DNA of 64,000 nucleotides, taken from Prostheceraeus crozeri. Taxonomy: Eukaryota; Platyhelminthes; Polycladida; Euryleptidae. The DNA is taken from positions 1-64,000 of the forward strand of contig CAJQUW010008939.1 of the NCBI GenBank assembly GCA_907163375.1, in the 5' to 3' direction. The translations under genes and the position numbers were made by a program. The notes under the pieces were generated by a model that was not told the DNA's origin, did not search any database, and was given only the letters and a program-made list of their open reading frames with translations. Shown in pieces: positions 33,601-48,600 of this stretch (its first letter is position 1; each line of letters begins with the position of its first letter).

Positions 33601-36600
33601 CCTAAATTAATCAATGATTCATTCCCCTCTCCTTCCTCGATTAGACTTGTGTTTTGATTGACCGCTCGTATTCTTTATTCATGAATGTGTTCCAATGTAT
33701 TCCTAATGTTTTCCAAAAGTTTTGGAAATAAGCATCTATTTAACGCTTTCATTCGGACAGTTTAAATTAGGTGCAGAACCAATTTGAATAGGCGCAAGAA
33801 GACACCCGCACAAATAAATGGGTATGAATCATACTATGCGCATGACAAAGCTCATGTAATTTTGCGCATGATTGTAGTATGATTATAGTATGAAATTTCC
33901 ATACATACACGTATAAGGTATGAGAATTTCACTCTTACATATTATTTATGAGCATGACACTCTATTATGTCATGTTGCGTATGATATCAGTATATTGTGA
34001 TATTTTCATACGCATGCAAATGGTATTAGAAAGCCATTCTGTGCTATCAGCTTTTTCAACGGACATCTCTCTTTAAATGCGTCAGTAGGTAAAGCTTTAA
34101 CCAGGGCTGTGGAGCCGGAGCCTTAAGGAGCCGATGGTTTTGGTCGGAGCCGGAGCCGATTTATCACTCCGGCTCCGGCTCCGATAGTTTGAGCTTTGAT
34201 ATAAATCTAGAATTTTGAAAGGTATTAATTGGCATCATAAAAAAATTAAATCATTTGAAATCTGAAGATATGTCTTTTAAGTATACCAATGATCTGTCTT
34301 CCACGATATCTTTCTTTGCAATTGCCGCCTTCTTTTGTATTATATGTATTATATTTACACACGTGTGTAATATTTTTTTATTACATATGTTTCGTAAGAC
34401 TAATTTCCATAGCTTTTAGTGACAACGTATTCTCCAAAATCCATTAATTTGAAGACTTGTTATATGCATGCTAACTAGATGATTGTAGATTCCTAGAGAC
34501 AAGTCGCCAGTCATTTATGTACACATTTCCAGTTCAGTCAGCAAAGATAATATAGCTACATTTCTTGTGCAATGTCTTAAATCTAATACGGTTACTATGT
34601 AGGTTACCATCTATCGGTATGGCTACTGGCATCTGTGACAATGCCAATTTCCTTAGATTGTATTGTAGGCTCTTATGCAGACCCCCCCCCCCCAACCTAC
34701 ATTTTTCAAAACAATCGATTATTCAATTTGATCAATTTCGATTGGAGGGATAACTCTTCACACTCACACGAATGACCTGACTACAAGTCCTCGCATGGCT
34801 ATAGGCTATAGCAATAAGCGACCCAGTCACTTCTAGTAGCGCCTTATTATTCTTAAGGTATCTCATTAACAATGAATTTCCTTTGACTTCAAAATTCAAA
34901 GGGTATATTTCAATACGAAAAAACCCGAAGGCAAATTACAATGTTGACTTGATGACGAAGTTTGCGACTATGACATCGCAATTACCCATGTAGATTTTTA
35001 CAACAGCACAGAATGCTTCACTCAAACCGGTGATGCTGAAACGGACATCCAATGGTGCTGCATCTTTTGACCAGAGAAAAATGGGGGGGAGGGCTGCACA
35101 AGAGCCGTATTGTGTAATAATATTTCCCCAAATTTCATAGACCTGTGGATTTCAAGAATTTTCATTATTATTTTTCCGTCTGTCAACACTTTATGCTGAT
35201 ATCATGTTGACTTATATGTAAACAATAAAAAAAGACTGAGACGCTCTCAATAAAGGCACCTTTTGACCTCCCTTTTCTATTGTCTGTGACATTAAACCGC
35301 ACGCGCATTCGAAATCTAGCAAAGTAGATGGGATTTCTGCTCGGTGCTCGCAGTCAAATTTTTATTATGCATTGCACCCTGCAACATGATGTGTGCTACT
35401 CCGAGTTCAGTTTCATCAGCCTAACCATCATCAGAGGAATAGTGGTAATATGTTATACATAAATTGAATATAATAATATACATGAATCATTGATGAATTA
35501 TTTAGTGCAACTTTACGCCATAATTAAAAATGCGAAATTAACATAATGTAAGTTAAGTCTTAACTTATTAAGTATGCTGCATAGAATTACAAAACTCGTC
35601 CTAAATTAGATATTTTAATTTTTTTAAGTATAATTTTCAATTCTACATTTCTAGACTACAATGCAATGAGACTATCTAAATTACAATTTCTACAGATGAT
35701 GAGTCGTGGGCTACCCACCGATCACATTATTCATGGACTAACAGACTACTGGATAAAGGCAATAACAAATAGCAATAACAACCTAAGCTAGCCTATATAC
35801 TTACTTTTACTTTCTCCTTTTAACGTCTGCTTTTCCTCCTTGGTGAGGGTTGGACGTGATGAGACTCTTCCAACGGGCGCGGTCCTGTGTGTCTTCCACT
35901 GTCAGCCTCAGCTCCTTCATGTCTTCCTGGATGGTCTGCAGCCATGATCTTCTTGGTCTGCCACGTGGCCTGGGACCTTCGACAGCCACGTTGAGCACGC
36001 GATGAATCGGCTCCTCCTCTGTCTTCCGTTTCACGTGCCCGAACCACCTCAACCTGCGTTCTCTGAGTACGACCTCCAGCTGTTTGAGACCGCACCTGCC
36101 TGCTACTTCAGCGCTATCAACTCGATCGGAGAGTGAGACACCGGTCATGTACCGCAGCATCCGTCTGTCAAACGAACGCAGTTGTTAGGCCAGGTGTTGT
36201 GTGAGGGCCCATGATTCGGCACCATAGAGCAGCACGGGTCTGATGCATGCGCTAAACACGTGTCCGCGGCATTTGAGTGGTACGTGTCGGTTCCTGAGGA
36301 GACTTGTCAGATCTTTCCATTTGCGCCATGCGGACGTAATTCTCGCTTGCACCGCTCGCTCTGATCCTCCTTTGCAGCTGAACACATCCCCGAGATAACA
36401 AAACTCTTTCACTACGTCGATCTCCACACCGTCTATCACACATCTTTCATCTTCGTCGGTACTCCTTGCGTTGTTTACACACATCGAACACTGGAAGTTT
36501 GTGACGCCTGTGAGAGAATTCAGTCCACTGCAGCGTTTGTGACACCACTTATCACAGCTTTGGCAGAGAATAGAGTTGGCACCTACGCCGCGACCGCATA

Positions 36601-39600
36601 CACCACAAGGAAACCTTCTTGATTGAAGAGGATAAGATTCTTCGCTGCCACTGATCAACATCTTCGTCTTTTGGATATTCACTTTCAAACCTTTGCTTTC
36701 CATGTCCTCCTTCCATTTCTTGAACATTTCTTCCACTTCTTCCTTGCTCCCGCCTGTAAGGACCAGGTCATCTGCGTACAACATCTCCATCAATCCTCCC
36801 TTTCTGTGATCTTTCGTAGCTTCTTCCTATATCTTTCGTAGCCTATATACACTTTAATATTCAATAAAGCAATGATATCTTTATTGATACGGTATATTTG
36901 GCTATATAGCCTATACCCTTTCCATGTTCGAGTAGATACAGGCCCTATAAGCTATGTAGAGGCATACGCTATCCAGTTTCATATTCAAGCTTTGTTAAAA
37001 AGCTTATACTAATATTCGGCCCCTGTGACGGCTAATGAGGTATATCATCGTCACTCATGTGGTCTTACTTAATGTAGCCTCGTAGTAGACAGCGTGGTTG
37101 CAGGCTAGGCCAATTTATATTTAGCCAGTGCGGGAGATCTTTATCTAATTTAACCAATCCAGGCTATAGCTTTATTTTATCTTTCAGAGATAATCAATTC
37201 ATGCAAAAATATATGACAAGTATGTTATTTATCATTATATTAGGCTATTATCATTTTTATTATTAACTTAAGTAGTTGCTTGTCAATGAAAACTAATTTG
37301 ATGATTGTAGCAAGCCTCTAAAGGCCACACCGTTATCCAAAAAACCCGTTCAACGGATCCAGGATAACCAGCATAGATAGAACCTGAATTTGAAGCCGGA
37401 GCCTTTCACATCAGTGTCGTGGAGCCGGAGCCGATGAGATAACGCATCGGCTCCACAGCCCTGGCTTTAACCTCCGTGCCTTTTTCATCGGAGAGACTTG
37501 GAAAATCAGTGAAAATGATTTTGTACAAACACGATTGATATGTTCGGTTTGGGAATGTTTGTCATTGGTCTTCAGTAACACCTTACTACAGTACATACAT
37601 TATTCATTGTTCGTCTTTCAGAGAAGCTCAAAAATTGCAGTTGAAAAATTTTCTCAATGCGGTTACAACTCCGGTAGATGAAAATTCTCTTGAAGATTCA
37701 AGCCAATCGGAGAATCAGAATACCTCCTACTTGTCTTCAATGACCGATGTGCAGTCATTTTTTGTGGCTATAACAGAGGACAATGGGGATGGGCGCTTGT
37801 TTGTCAAATCTTCCTCAGAATTAATCAAATGCTCTTTGCATTTTATGCCTTTGAATCCTGCCAATCATTTTCATGGTAAGATTTTAAATCCTTTTTTATG
37901 AAAGTGAGACCCGTTTACTCAGAAAGACTCATTTTTTTCTGAAAAGTTTCAATTTCTAACCAGTGGCCATTCATAAATCACGTGATGCGAAAATGCTTAA
38001 TTTTTAACCCCTATATTCCCTTGCCTTGCCAACATCTAACCAAATAAAAGTAAGAACCTCTTCTCATTTGATGCATTACCTAATATTTGCTAGCGGAACT
38101 ATGTTTCTTCTGTAAAACTTATCTCAGACCTCGGTTAAAATATCCTATATTGCTGTCGGATTCGAATTAATACCACCATGTATTTAATTTGTATACTGGC
38201 CCTAATGTAGTTAAATTGTTTGCTTCAATAGTATAGTGTCATTTAAATAAACCTTCTTCAGAATGTAGAGGTACATGTTCAAATTCAGTTCGTTTCAAAT
38301 ATGCATAGACCCATCGCTTTCGAATACCTCCAGCGTGTGACGACTTCTTGCAACGTCAATGTGAGGCGTGCGTCGTTTCTATTAATAGTCTATTACTGTT
38401 CCAAATGCCTGCGCTCGATTGCTTTTGAGACGACGGCCGCTCCACCGTTGTTTCTATCATTTCGGCTTGATATCAGTCGACATCTCGTGATGAAGAAGAG
38501 AAGCCCACCCTTCACTGATGATGTTTCGTGATAATATCTCCAACCCCCCTCCCCCTCTATGCCATCACATGATTTATAAATGGCCCCTAAGCAGTTTATT
38601 GTGATAGCGTCACAAACGTTTCGACCACCAGTCTTAGTTGAGGTGTGGTAAAGTCAAACATTCATGTGTAGTAGATATTTACACAGTCATTTCGTAGAGA
38701 AAACATGCACTAGCGCGATGGACATAGCAAGAGTCAGCTAGCATAGAAATCGGAAAGTGATAAAAGAAATACTAGAAAATGGCTTTTGAAATATCATCTG
38801 GCAATGGTTTTCGATGCTATTTTGCTGTTAATAGGTTTTAGTGATGATTAACCAATTTTGTTGACTTTTTGATTCAAATATCATATGCCAATTTGTCGTA
38901 CCATGTTAGATCTGTTCGGAGAAGTCCATATGTGGTGCAAGCTTCGTGTCGTTGTCTTTGCTCGTACATTTCTGAACAAGGGTAGCTACAGCGTCACGTC
39001 AAATAGGGTTTTTTATCCAAGGGAAGTTATATTGACCCATCGTGTACGAATTGTTGCGGGGTTCATTAAGCAATCCATTTTTAATGAAGAGAGGTACGAG
39101 TGCTTACGAATACACGGTGCTCGTATTCATGAACTTCCATACGCGATCCGAATTTTTTCGATTTCTTTATTGTGAGACATTCGTCAGTAAAACGAGGATT
39201 CTTATTATTTTAGAAATAGTTCGTCAGTCACGTTCTGTCATCGTCGCTGGAGGGACAATGCAACCAGTTTCAGAATTCTCTGATCAGCTGTTTAAGGCTG
39301 CTGGCTGCATGGATGATGAAATAACGAAGTTCTCTTGCGGACATGTCATTTCTAGTCAACAACTTTCATTGGTTGCTCTCAGTCACGGCTTCAAATGTCG
39401 TCCTTTCACCTTCAACTTTTCACAACGAAGCAAGCCAGAGATGATGGATGAATGTGGACACACTATCAAGCAGATAGCTCAATTGATTCCGGGTAAGTAC
39501 CTTATTCCAAATATTTCAAAGATTAAGAGGAATACCAATTTGCTGTCTAGTTCCTTCAAGATGTCTTCGTGGAGAAAGCTGAAATTAATTGGAATTGATT

Positions 39601-42600
39601 TGTTTGTAAAACTAGCTTGGCATTCCTTACTTTTGAATTGCATGTTTTTACAATTACCGGTATCTGCTAGCCATATACAGTGTCCATTATTTCCAAGTTT
39701 CAGTAGTTCAACAGCAGTTTTTTGGATATCAAGGTTATCTGATTGGATAATCATGTTCGCTCAAAGTACTCAATTTTCTTGGATAGTGTTCATTACTAGA
39801 AGAATGCACTGATGATAACACACTAAATCCCTGTGTTAAATTTCTGGGAAAATGCTTGGTTGGGTGAAGGTAATTGTAAGTATGCCAAAAACATTATAAA
39901 TTACAAATATATATCATTTTTTAAACAGCTCGGCTAGATCTTCATGACATTTTCTGCAGAATTTTATTATGTTGCCCACGAAACTACTGACCTTTTTTAA
40001 TGAGTGCAGTAATGTCATAGTGACCTTGAGTCAAGTATACATCTACAAGTACAATACAAGTACACAGTATTTCTTGTACAGATTCATTACCATCAAGCTT
40101 TTAGCTGCATCGTATTAATGCATGAGTATTGAAAACTGGAGAGCAATTATTACAGAAGGCGTATAAATTAGTGTAAATAGCAGATTAAATACCGATTAAT
40201 TTAATATGGGCTTCTTCTGGGCAGCCATATGGGCATGATCTGGGAGAAACGGGAACCTCGCCCATGTAGGCTTTTCCAGTAGGCAAGGACGGAGGAGCTT
40301 ATAAAGTGACGATCATGGTATCTCAGCGTGAAGTGCAGAATTAAATGATGCAGTAATTAATTTGGCACTGCAATAGTTTCATGAGGGATCTATTTAGAAA
40401 TATCGTAAGTGGAAAATATCGCATTTAAAAACATCTTAACATTAAAGATATCGTAAATAAATTCGAATAGCCTAAGTACAGAAGATGAAGATGATGATAT
40501 CTATGTTTCCCTCACAATCAATCATGACATCTCGCAACAGGTCTTATAAGCTCTTCCACTGATTTGAACAGATTCTCTCTTCTATAGCTACCCGTACAGA
40601 AAAAATTGGTATGAATCATACTATGAAACATAGTATGAAACAGACGTATGTAACATAGTATGAAACATGCTATGGACATGTAACGCTCTGTCAGGCCATA
40701 CCCTGGCATACGTATGATTCATACTATGACTTAACATAGTATGAAACTTAGTATGAAGCATACCCTAAATCATACTCAGCAAAATCATACTATGAAACAT
40801 ACCATGAAAAATCATATACGTATTCATACCAGACACACTGTGAAAACGTAGTATGAATCATAGTATGGAACATTGGTATGAAGCATACTATGAAACATAC
40901 TATGAACATGTAACGCTCTGTCGGGCCATACCCTAACATACGTACGATTCATACTATGACTTTACATAGTATGAATCATATTATGAAAATAGTATGCATG
41001 CTGTGAAAACACTGATGCTGTGGGCACACGCTGTGAAAACATAATGTGAAACATAGTATGGAACAGACATACAAAACATAGTATGAGACGTACTAAGAGC
41101 ATGTAACGCGTTGTCGTGCCATACGCATGAATCATACAAAGAAACATACTATGAAAATAGGTACGTATACTCATCCTAAACACACGTGAGTTTTCAGAGT
41201 ATGTTCCTGACATAAAAATGCAACATATATGCATACAGCAGTATATCGTACGAAGGAATATCATACATAGCACATATGTTTTGATGTTGTACATATATTC
41301 TATAACAGCATGAATTCATTATTATATGCACCACTTATCATATGAATAATAACATGCATTCTGTATTCAATATGTCGTATTTTAATCTGAAAGGGAACAA
41401 AGTCAAAAGCACCTTGTCTCTCCGGTAACTTGTCAAATGTAGCAAGTCAACTGATTTAGATAGAGAACATATCATGAGGGAGACAGCTATTAGCATCATT
41501 TTAAGATCAAAATAATTACAATTTCTCATACGTTAAAATCACATATGTGGCATTCATTTGTTATAACACACGAACGACGTACCCATTTGATCAAAGATAG
41601 ACATTTTTGTATGATTTTTTAAAATCGAAGTTCGAGTGAAGAGGACGGTACCATAAACCCTTAAGCAGAAGATAAAAAAAAGAAAGTGAACCAACTCGTT
41701 AGCATTCAGTAACATAAACAATCTTAAAAGAATCCGTTGCCGTTACCTGTAATGCAAGCAGCTAATAATAATGCTCCCACGTCAAGACAGTGTGAAGTTA
41801 ATTGTTTTGACGTTCATGCAAGTTCATTTATGCTTTCAATGGAAATAAACTAATGCTTATTATTAGAGAAGTGAAAGGAACCAGGAGCCTTCTGAGTTAG
41901 ACTGGACAACCCTGATGGGCATGATGGAAAACTTCAGATACAATGATACACTAATAAAAGAATTATACACGTTTATGATAAGGTGGCAATTTCTCAAGCC
42001 ATAATAGGAAAGATAAATAATCAAAATAAATATGAACAATATTTTTCGAAACTAATTGTATTAGCTTTTATTACTTTCATGAATCATGTTTGATAGAATT
42101 TCTTATCTTAAATGTGTTGGTGTTCAAAATAGCGCTTAATCAATGGCAACTCAAGGAAATTATATTAGTCAAACTTTCATATTTAACTTTCAGATTACTC
42201 AAAAATGGACTTTCAAATTTTTACTGACATTGTAGAGATCCACAATACACATGAGACTTTTCAAAAGTAAACTCGTTGAATCACTAATTCTTTGAGCAAA
42301 AGACAGCTACAAGACACGTTATCATTTCGTTTGAACAAGAATAATACCTGCTCTTATATGCATGGTAATCGTTAATCAAATTCCTATGATATCATCATGT
42401 TATGTAAAAAAATGCATGTAGGTCATGCAATTATGAGATGAGAAGGATCCAACTCGATGAATTCTTGGTTAGACTAAATATACATAAATGAATCATTTAT
42501 GCATTAAAAATAAAACAAAATCGATGTGTTGGGCATCATCAGTAGGTTTTCACTATCATTTTCAAAACACGTTGAAATATTGTGGAGATACTGTGGAAGC

Positions 42601-45600
42601 TCCATAAATATCATTATTGCATTAATAATCATAGGAAAACAATGAGTAATATTTCAGAATTGCATGCATTAAGTATCATAAAAATCGATAAAATGAGTTT
42701 GATAAAATCGTCTCACATGAAATTTTCAGCTTGTAGCAAAGACGTTTTGCATAAAGTATCTGAAAAGCATGAACAACATATACATATAAATGAAAGAATT
42801 TCATTATCACAAGAATCAGAACTATTGACGAATTCGTTATCTGCAAATAATGTCATTATATGCTAGCAAAATAGTTATTTAATACTAGACAAAGATAATT
42901 AAATGAAAAATAATTATTTCCAATGACCTGAGATAAAAATGGGTACGTCATTCATCAGGAAGTTGAACAGCAACATTATGAACATTATGAAACATATTCA
43001 ACGAAAGTTATATTTGATATCACTCATTAATTCTGTATAGATGACTGATAATCACCAGCATCATTCAGCATGGGTACAAAATTCGGGTTACGCATCAAAC
43101 ATCATAGTAGAAAAAATTGTCGCTACCCAACATAGATTACTCCTACACAATAACATGTAGTGTGTGTATACGGTATGAATTTAAATAATCAATTATGACT
43201 ATGTTTCACAGTATGTTAATACATACGCATGCGCTATTCATATTTATGCATACTATGTTTCATAGCATGTTTATACACACATGCATTATTCATACTTGTA
43301 CATACTATGTTTCATAGCATGTTATTACATACGTATGTGTTGTCATACTATTTTTCATACCTTTTCATACTATGATTCATACGGACTTATTTCTGTACGG
43401 GTAGCATAGATATGTACTGTAGATCTTCTTGCAATAGCGTCTTCCTTTGAGAAAAATTGTTCACGATATTTTTCATGTACGATGTTTTCAATGAAAGCCT
43501 CATGAAGACATGTGTTGTCAAAAAAATTGCACGAATTAACCAAATAATCTGTTGCGGTCGAAATCTGGGTATAATAGTTTTTCTTTATCTATGGTAAACT
43601 AAAAACAAATATGTAGCGTTCATATAAGGCTCACCCATAGCATAAATATCACCTAGCCATATTACTTCAAAGAGCAATATTAACTTTTGATACCGAAAAA
43701 GAGTTCCGGCTTGCGGTCAAAATGACCGCTTGCTCTTTTTAGTGCAAGAGACTTGAACATAATTCTTATCTATCGAATTGAAGCATCAGTTCATCTGTTG
43801 CTACAGCTGATATAATTTGTGCCCTTTGACATCTTTGCAGGAGGAATGGTCATCTTCCTACCATCATACGATTATCTATCAAAGACTTTAGCTCATTGGG
43901 AGAACACAGGACTGATCAAACAGATATCGTCCATAAAAAGTATATTCCGTGAGCCCAAACAATCGACACTGGTCGAAAATGTATTATCTTCATTCAATGC
44001 AGCATTATCAACTCGAAACTCTCATCCATGTAACGGAGCCATCCTCCTTTGTGTAGTTGGTGGGAAGATGAGCGAAGGCATCAATTTCAGCGATGATTTG
44101 GGTCGATGTGTTGTCGTTATTGGTTTACCGTACGCTAATCCAAGAGATCCAATTCTAATGGAGAAAATGCGATATCTTGATGTCAACTGTGGAGGTAGTA
44201 TTTTTTCCATTGAACTACAAAAAAGAGCATATTTTGTAAATAGTATATTGATTTTAGAAATATCATCGGAGAAACGAAAATTTGCCCTATAACCTTGTTG
44301 CATGTGCAGTTCAATCTCGCTTAACGTTCATTCGGCTATAATAGGTTCTTAGTCAAGATGGTCGTTTTACAAATTGACAAGGAAACGTTTTAATAAACGT
44401 TGCAGGGAAAGGATTCGAATTGAAATTTTAATAACCGAGACGTTCTCATCAACAAGTTTTAGCCAAAAGCTTAATTGCCTCTGGGAGTTAAGGCAGGCTT
44501 TCAAGCTATCAGAGGCTGTTGATTTTCCAGACAATATATGGGCAGAAATGAAGGTTTTAGATGTTGCTGAGAACGGTGCAAGTTATCTAAATTTCTATTC
44601 GAGACTTTCCCTGGGACAGTTTTTCCAAGACGATTTGACTAGACACCTTAAATTAAAGTAAAACAATAATCCAGATATAGAAATTTTTATTTGTCCAATA
44701 TTCATGTCCAGGGTGAGTAAAAAATTGTTATTTGCTTTTAATGCGATATCTATTATAAGTTGCAATAAAATGCAGCAAAAAATGGTTATAAAGATGGTCA
44801 AACCTGCTACTTGCAAGTCGTGCTTAGAACAGCGACTCAAATTGAGCACCTTCCTGCTGAATGCAAAGAGAGCAGCGTCGAACAAATGAGTCATAGGCCT
44901 TGCGACAGGCGTCGGATGTAAAAGTAGTCATTTCCTCTCGAGGCTGTCCGTTCCCTCGTATTTCTTGGCAGTCGCGCATACACTCGGTTTCTTAACGCTC
45001 ACCTGAGGAAGAAGTCGCAGACAGTAACGTCTGGAGAACGGGATGGCCATTCAACGGGTCCTCTTCGACCAATCCACCGACCCGTCAGAATTCGTCGAGG
45101 ATTCTTCGGGATGCGTTGCTGTTGTGGGGAGGGGGGTTCCGTCCTGTTGATAGCATCTGTTCTGGCTTTCTTTCCGTTGTAAGAATAGGAATAACATGTC
45201 TCAGATTGCAGTACCTGTCGCTGTTTATTGTTTGCTCACTGATGTCCTAACTCAGCACTCCAGCATGGTCTATCATGGCCCATACAGTGACGGATCTCCG
45301 GTCATGAAACCTTTCGACGAAAACTTATTCACAGTCCCGTTCACATGGAATTCAGCTTCGTCGGAAAACACTATTCGGAGATGGAATTTAGGATGGTGGT
45401 CACGTTGTTCAGAAATCCATTGACAAAATTCGAGACGTCGGTCGTGATCGTATTCAGAGAGTTCCTGGACGAAGGTTGGCTTATAGGGATGACAATTTTT
45501 CTTGTGAAGACAAAGAACGATGCTACTTTGAGAAACTGCCAGCGTGTTACCATACATTTTCCACTAATCATTCACACAAACTGTAAAATAAGTGGCACAA

Positions 45601-48600
45601 CTGATTTCTAAGGATGCACACAGCTATTGCCCTATGTTTACGCAGAAGTCTATGGTTTGTGTAATCAAAATAATGTCAGTATCGTACAAATGTGCAGATT
45701 TCCATGACAACGAATATTCAAAACATAGACATGTATGAATGTCATGAAAGCTGCAAAATTAGTGTCACAAACTACATTGTTACTTAGTAAGTAGAGTTGT
45801 CAGCCGATATTTCACCTGTCATTTTTCCATGAAAGTCGTTTTATATATATCCAATTCCAAATTAGACGGCCTTAATTACCATGATTAAGGCCGTCTGATT
45901 TGCTATGTAATACCATTGAGGTAGGAGCATTTCACCGTCCATTTTCGCATTCCCAGTGAAAATGACATTGAAGTGATTCCTATGGTTCACAATTTGGACT
46001 CGCAGATATCTCAAGCTTTACATACTTCAATGTTCTGAGCTGCATGGGCTATGTAGAAAATTATCACAGATTTGAGTCTTTTGCAGATCAAAATCTTGGA
46101 TTTTTGATGTCATAGATTTTAGGTTCATGAACAATGCATATATTACCTTTCAAATGATCAGCCTAAATCGTCTGGCGCTACGCGCCGACGATTAAGGCTG
46201 TCATTTGAAAGGTAATATATCTTCATTAACTACATTTACTCATAAACTACATTCATTAAAATTAATTTTTGAGGTCAACAATGTAATAATACAGTTCAGA
46301 TATCTGAACCGCAATATGCTGACATTGAACGTCAAACGTCCGACATTGTTGCCCTCAAAAATCCATGTTAATGTGATGCTGTCACTTGTACACTGTAAGT
46401 TGTCAACTTCTCGCGCTTTACATGGTTGCCTGATAATTTTGAAGTTTTTGCAATCCGTGCCCACTGACTGGAATATCGCTGAGGTGAAAGAAAAGAGGTC
46501 GAAACATGTCTTATGGTTCATGTGAGAAGGCATTCAGTGATATCATCTTCATCCACGAATATGGATTCAACATCTGGACCACGAGGACTCAAGGCTGGTG
46601 GTCGCCTCAATGAGAAAGGGCAGTGCGTGTAGTTGAAAGATAGAGGGAGAAGAATTCTATAGTTTTTAGCTCTTTTTCCCATCCTGCTTTGGACTCTTCA
46701 CTTTATGTTTGTCGAAGGAAAATGACGAGACTTGGAATTTTTTCAGCGAAGTAATTTCGAGGATTTCATCTTCCTCGTTTGTGACAATGCTCTCCTTCAC
46801 ACACGGATTGAAGTCACTCCCGAGATATTGCCCCTCTCCAAACATGATAGAAAAGGCCATATCATGCGTAAAAATTTAACAAAGCGAAAACTGACGGATC
46901 ATCGCATCCAGTCGATCTTCAGTGGTCATTGACATCGAATGATTACAGCAGTTTGAGGAAGCACCAGGGATGCGGAGTCTTATCATTTTGATAGGAAACC
47001 GACTCCGGGTGCAAGTATATAAGCTTAGCTCTAGTAACCTACATCATAGATCATTATAGGCTTACCTGAGGCTGATTTTAGTGATCATTGATGTATCAGA
47101 TCAATCCTTTTCTATGAAAGTTCACCAACTTTGCACATCACTAGTTGGTGTGTGCTTCACACGGTTTCTCTCCAGTTTCTACTGGGCAGGAAATTCCCCT
47201 TCTCCAAAAAATGTGAGTACACTTTCGAGTTTAATATGCGCTTTGGAGGTGCCATCACACACGATTGTCATTAGGGTAAGAGGTAATGTTCTCAAACAAA
47301 TTAAGGCTTTACTTTTGTCTCCGATGTGACATTCGGTGCATATGTGTGATCGAGGCTAGGAAGGATTGTCTTCTCTACTAAATCACCGAGTGAGACGACA
47401 ATCCTTCTTCACTATCACGGTTCATTCCCTCAACTATCATAAGCTTTGCATGTACTGCTGTCTCTGTACTTTTGTTTGACTGAGAAAGTTGACATCAAAA
47501 CAGTGACAGCTATGCACGAGGATCAATAATTTGTTTGAATTATATTTCGGGTCTAGTTATAGGCCATAGGACTCTGATTCCAGCAAAAATGATAGGGCTC
47601 CGGGACTCCGACTCCGCATCCCTGGTTTGCCTACAAGATTTACGTTTAATTGCTATTTTCGCGATAATCGACGTCGATCATGATAGAAAAAGGCTGAAGA
47701 TGGTTGCCTGTAGCGGCTGAAAGGCCTCGCCAATAAAGAGAAATCGACGACATCGATCGTTTTTGGCTTCCCTCTCACGAAAAGTTACAATGCCTGGCCC
47801 TCTCTTCTGTGAAAAAAGTTTTTTGACTCACCCTGTATAGACCTGCATATACATGAAACTGAAAGCACTCGTGTAATAACGCACACAGGCATACGGACAG
47901 ATGTACCGTGTAAAATAGCCAAGGTAATATAGAACTTGAAAATTCTTGCAAATATTCTCTATAATACATGTGCAGAAGTCATTGTTCCTCCTAAGTTTAT
48001 TCATGCCAGTCATGCAGAGGAGTGACTCATCTTTCTCGAATAAGATGTATCATTGATAGATCGGTTGTTATGCTGACATCGATGTCAACTAATTTATAAC
48101 CGATTTAGATTTGTACAGTATATAGGGTGTCGAACGACCTGGGAACGTCAGAGAACTTTGATATTTATCATGGAAAATAGAAAATTGCTTGCTACTTTGA
48201 AAATACAAACGGCAAAATAAAAATTTCGCGCTCCGTTCTTTTTTTATATGATGATCCTTTCAGCGCTTCTGTTTCAGATTCCTGCTTTGTGTTCGGTGAC
48301 TATGGTAGGCTAAGTGTTTGCTTTGTTGATTGTTGCAATTGTTATAACATGGCACGGAGAGTTGCTAAAGCAATTGAAGAAGTTGAATGAACTGAAGTCA
48401 AAAGAATAACAAAAATGGTGAAGATACAACAGGCCAAACTCTTGTTGGCGGAGACCAAACTCATGCAGGCCAAGAAAGTGAAGATTGGTTTTGGTTCAAA
48501 GCAAGTCATAAAGGAAGCTAAAAAGCTAATGATAATGACAAAGACACTTTTATAAACAGTATAGGGACAGTCTTGTGGCTGTGGCAGAAAATTTGCAAGA

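Larger units (their letters stand above)
34102..37463. mobile_element. hAT transposon with GGAGCC-rich ends, in a DDX11 intron
   Basis: The ends are CAGGGCTGTGGAGCCGGAGC and its inverse GGCTCCACAGCCCTG. They are bracketed by an exact 8-bp duplication, GCTTTAAC, at 34094-34101 and 37464-37471. The subterminal regions repeat GGAGCCGGAGCCGAT. No transposase is visible, so it is a non-autonomous copy of about 2.3 kb once the inserted LINE is subtracted. Confidence 0.9.
44707..47838 (-). mobile_element. Probable mariner-type element interrupted by other insertions
   Basis: CCAGGGTGAGTAAAAAATTG at 44707 and the inverse of CAGGGTGAGTCAAAAAAC at about 47820-47838 look like a terminal-repeat pair. 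A TA follows the right end but not the left. Minus-strand mariner transposase fragments lie near the left end (about 44995-45557). Twin-hairpin repeat B (45759-46225) and a hAT copy (46965-47624) lie within. That the two ends belong together is inference. Confidence 0.45.

Noticed and set aside
39493-39812. Extension of the DDX11 exon past 39492
   Set aside because: A consensus GTAAGT donor at 39493 joins perfectly in frame to 43841, and the extension has no similarity to DDX11.
40610-41180. CRISPR-like array from the repeated palindromes
   Set aside because: Repeats vary in length and spacing, there are no unique spacers of constant size, and the genome is eukaryotic. They are foldback-element ends.
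42582-42866. 94-codon open frame inside the palindrome foldback element
   Set aside because: AT-rich chance frame with no transposase motif or known relative.
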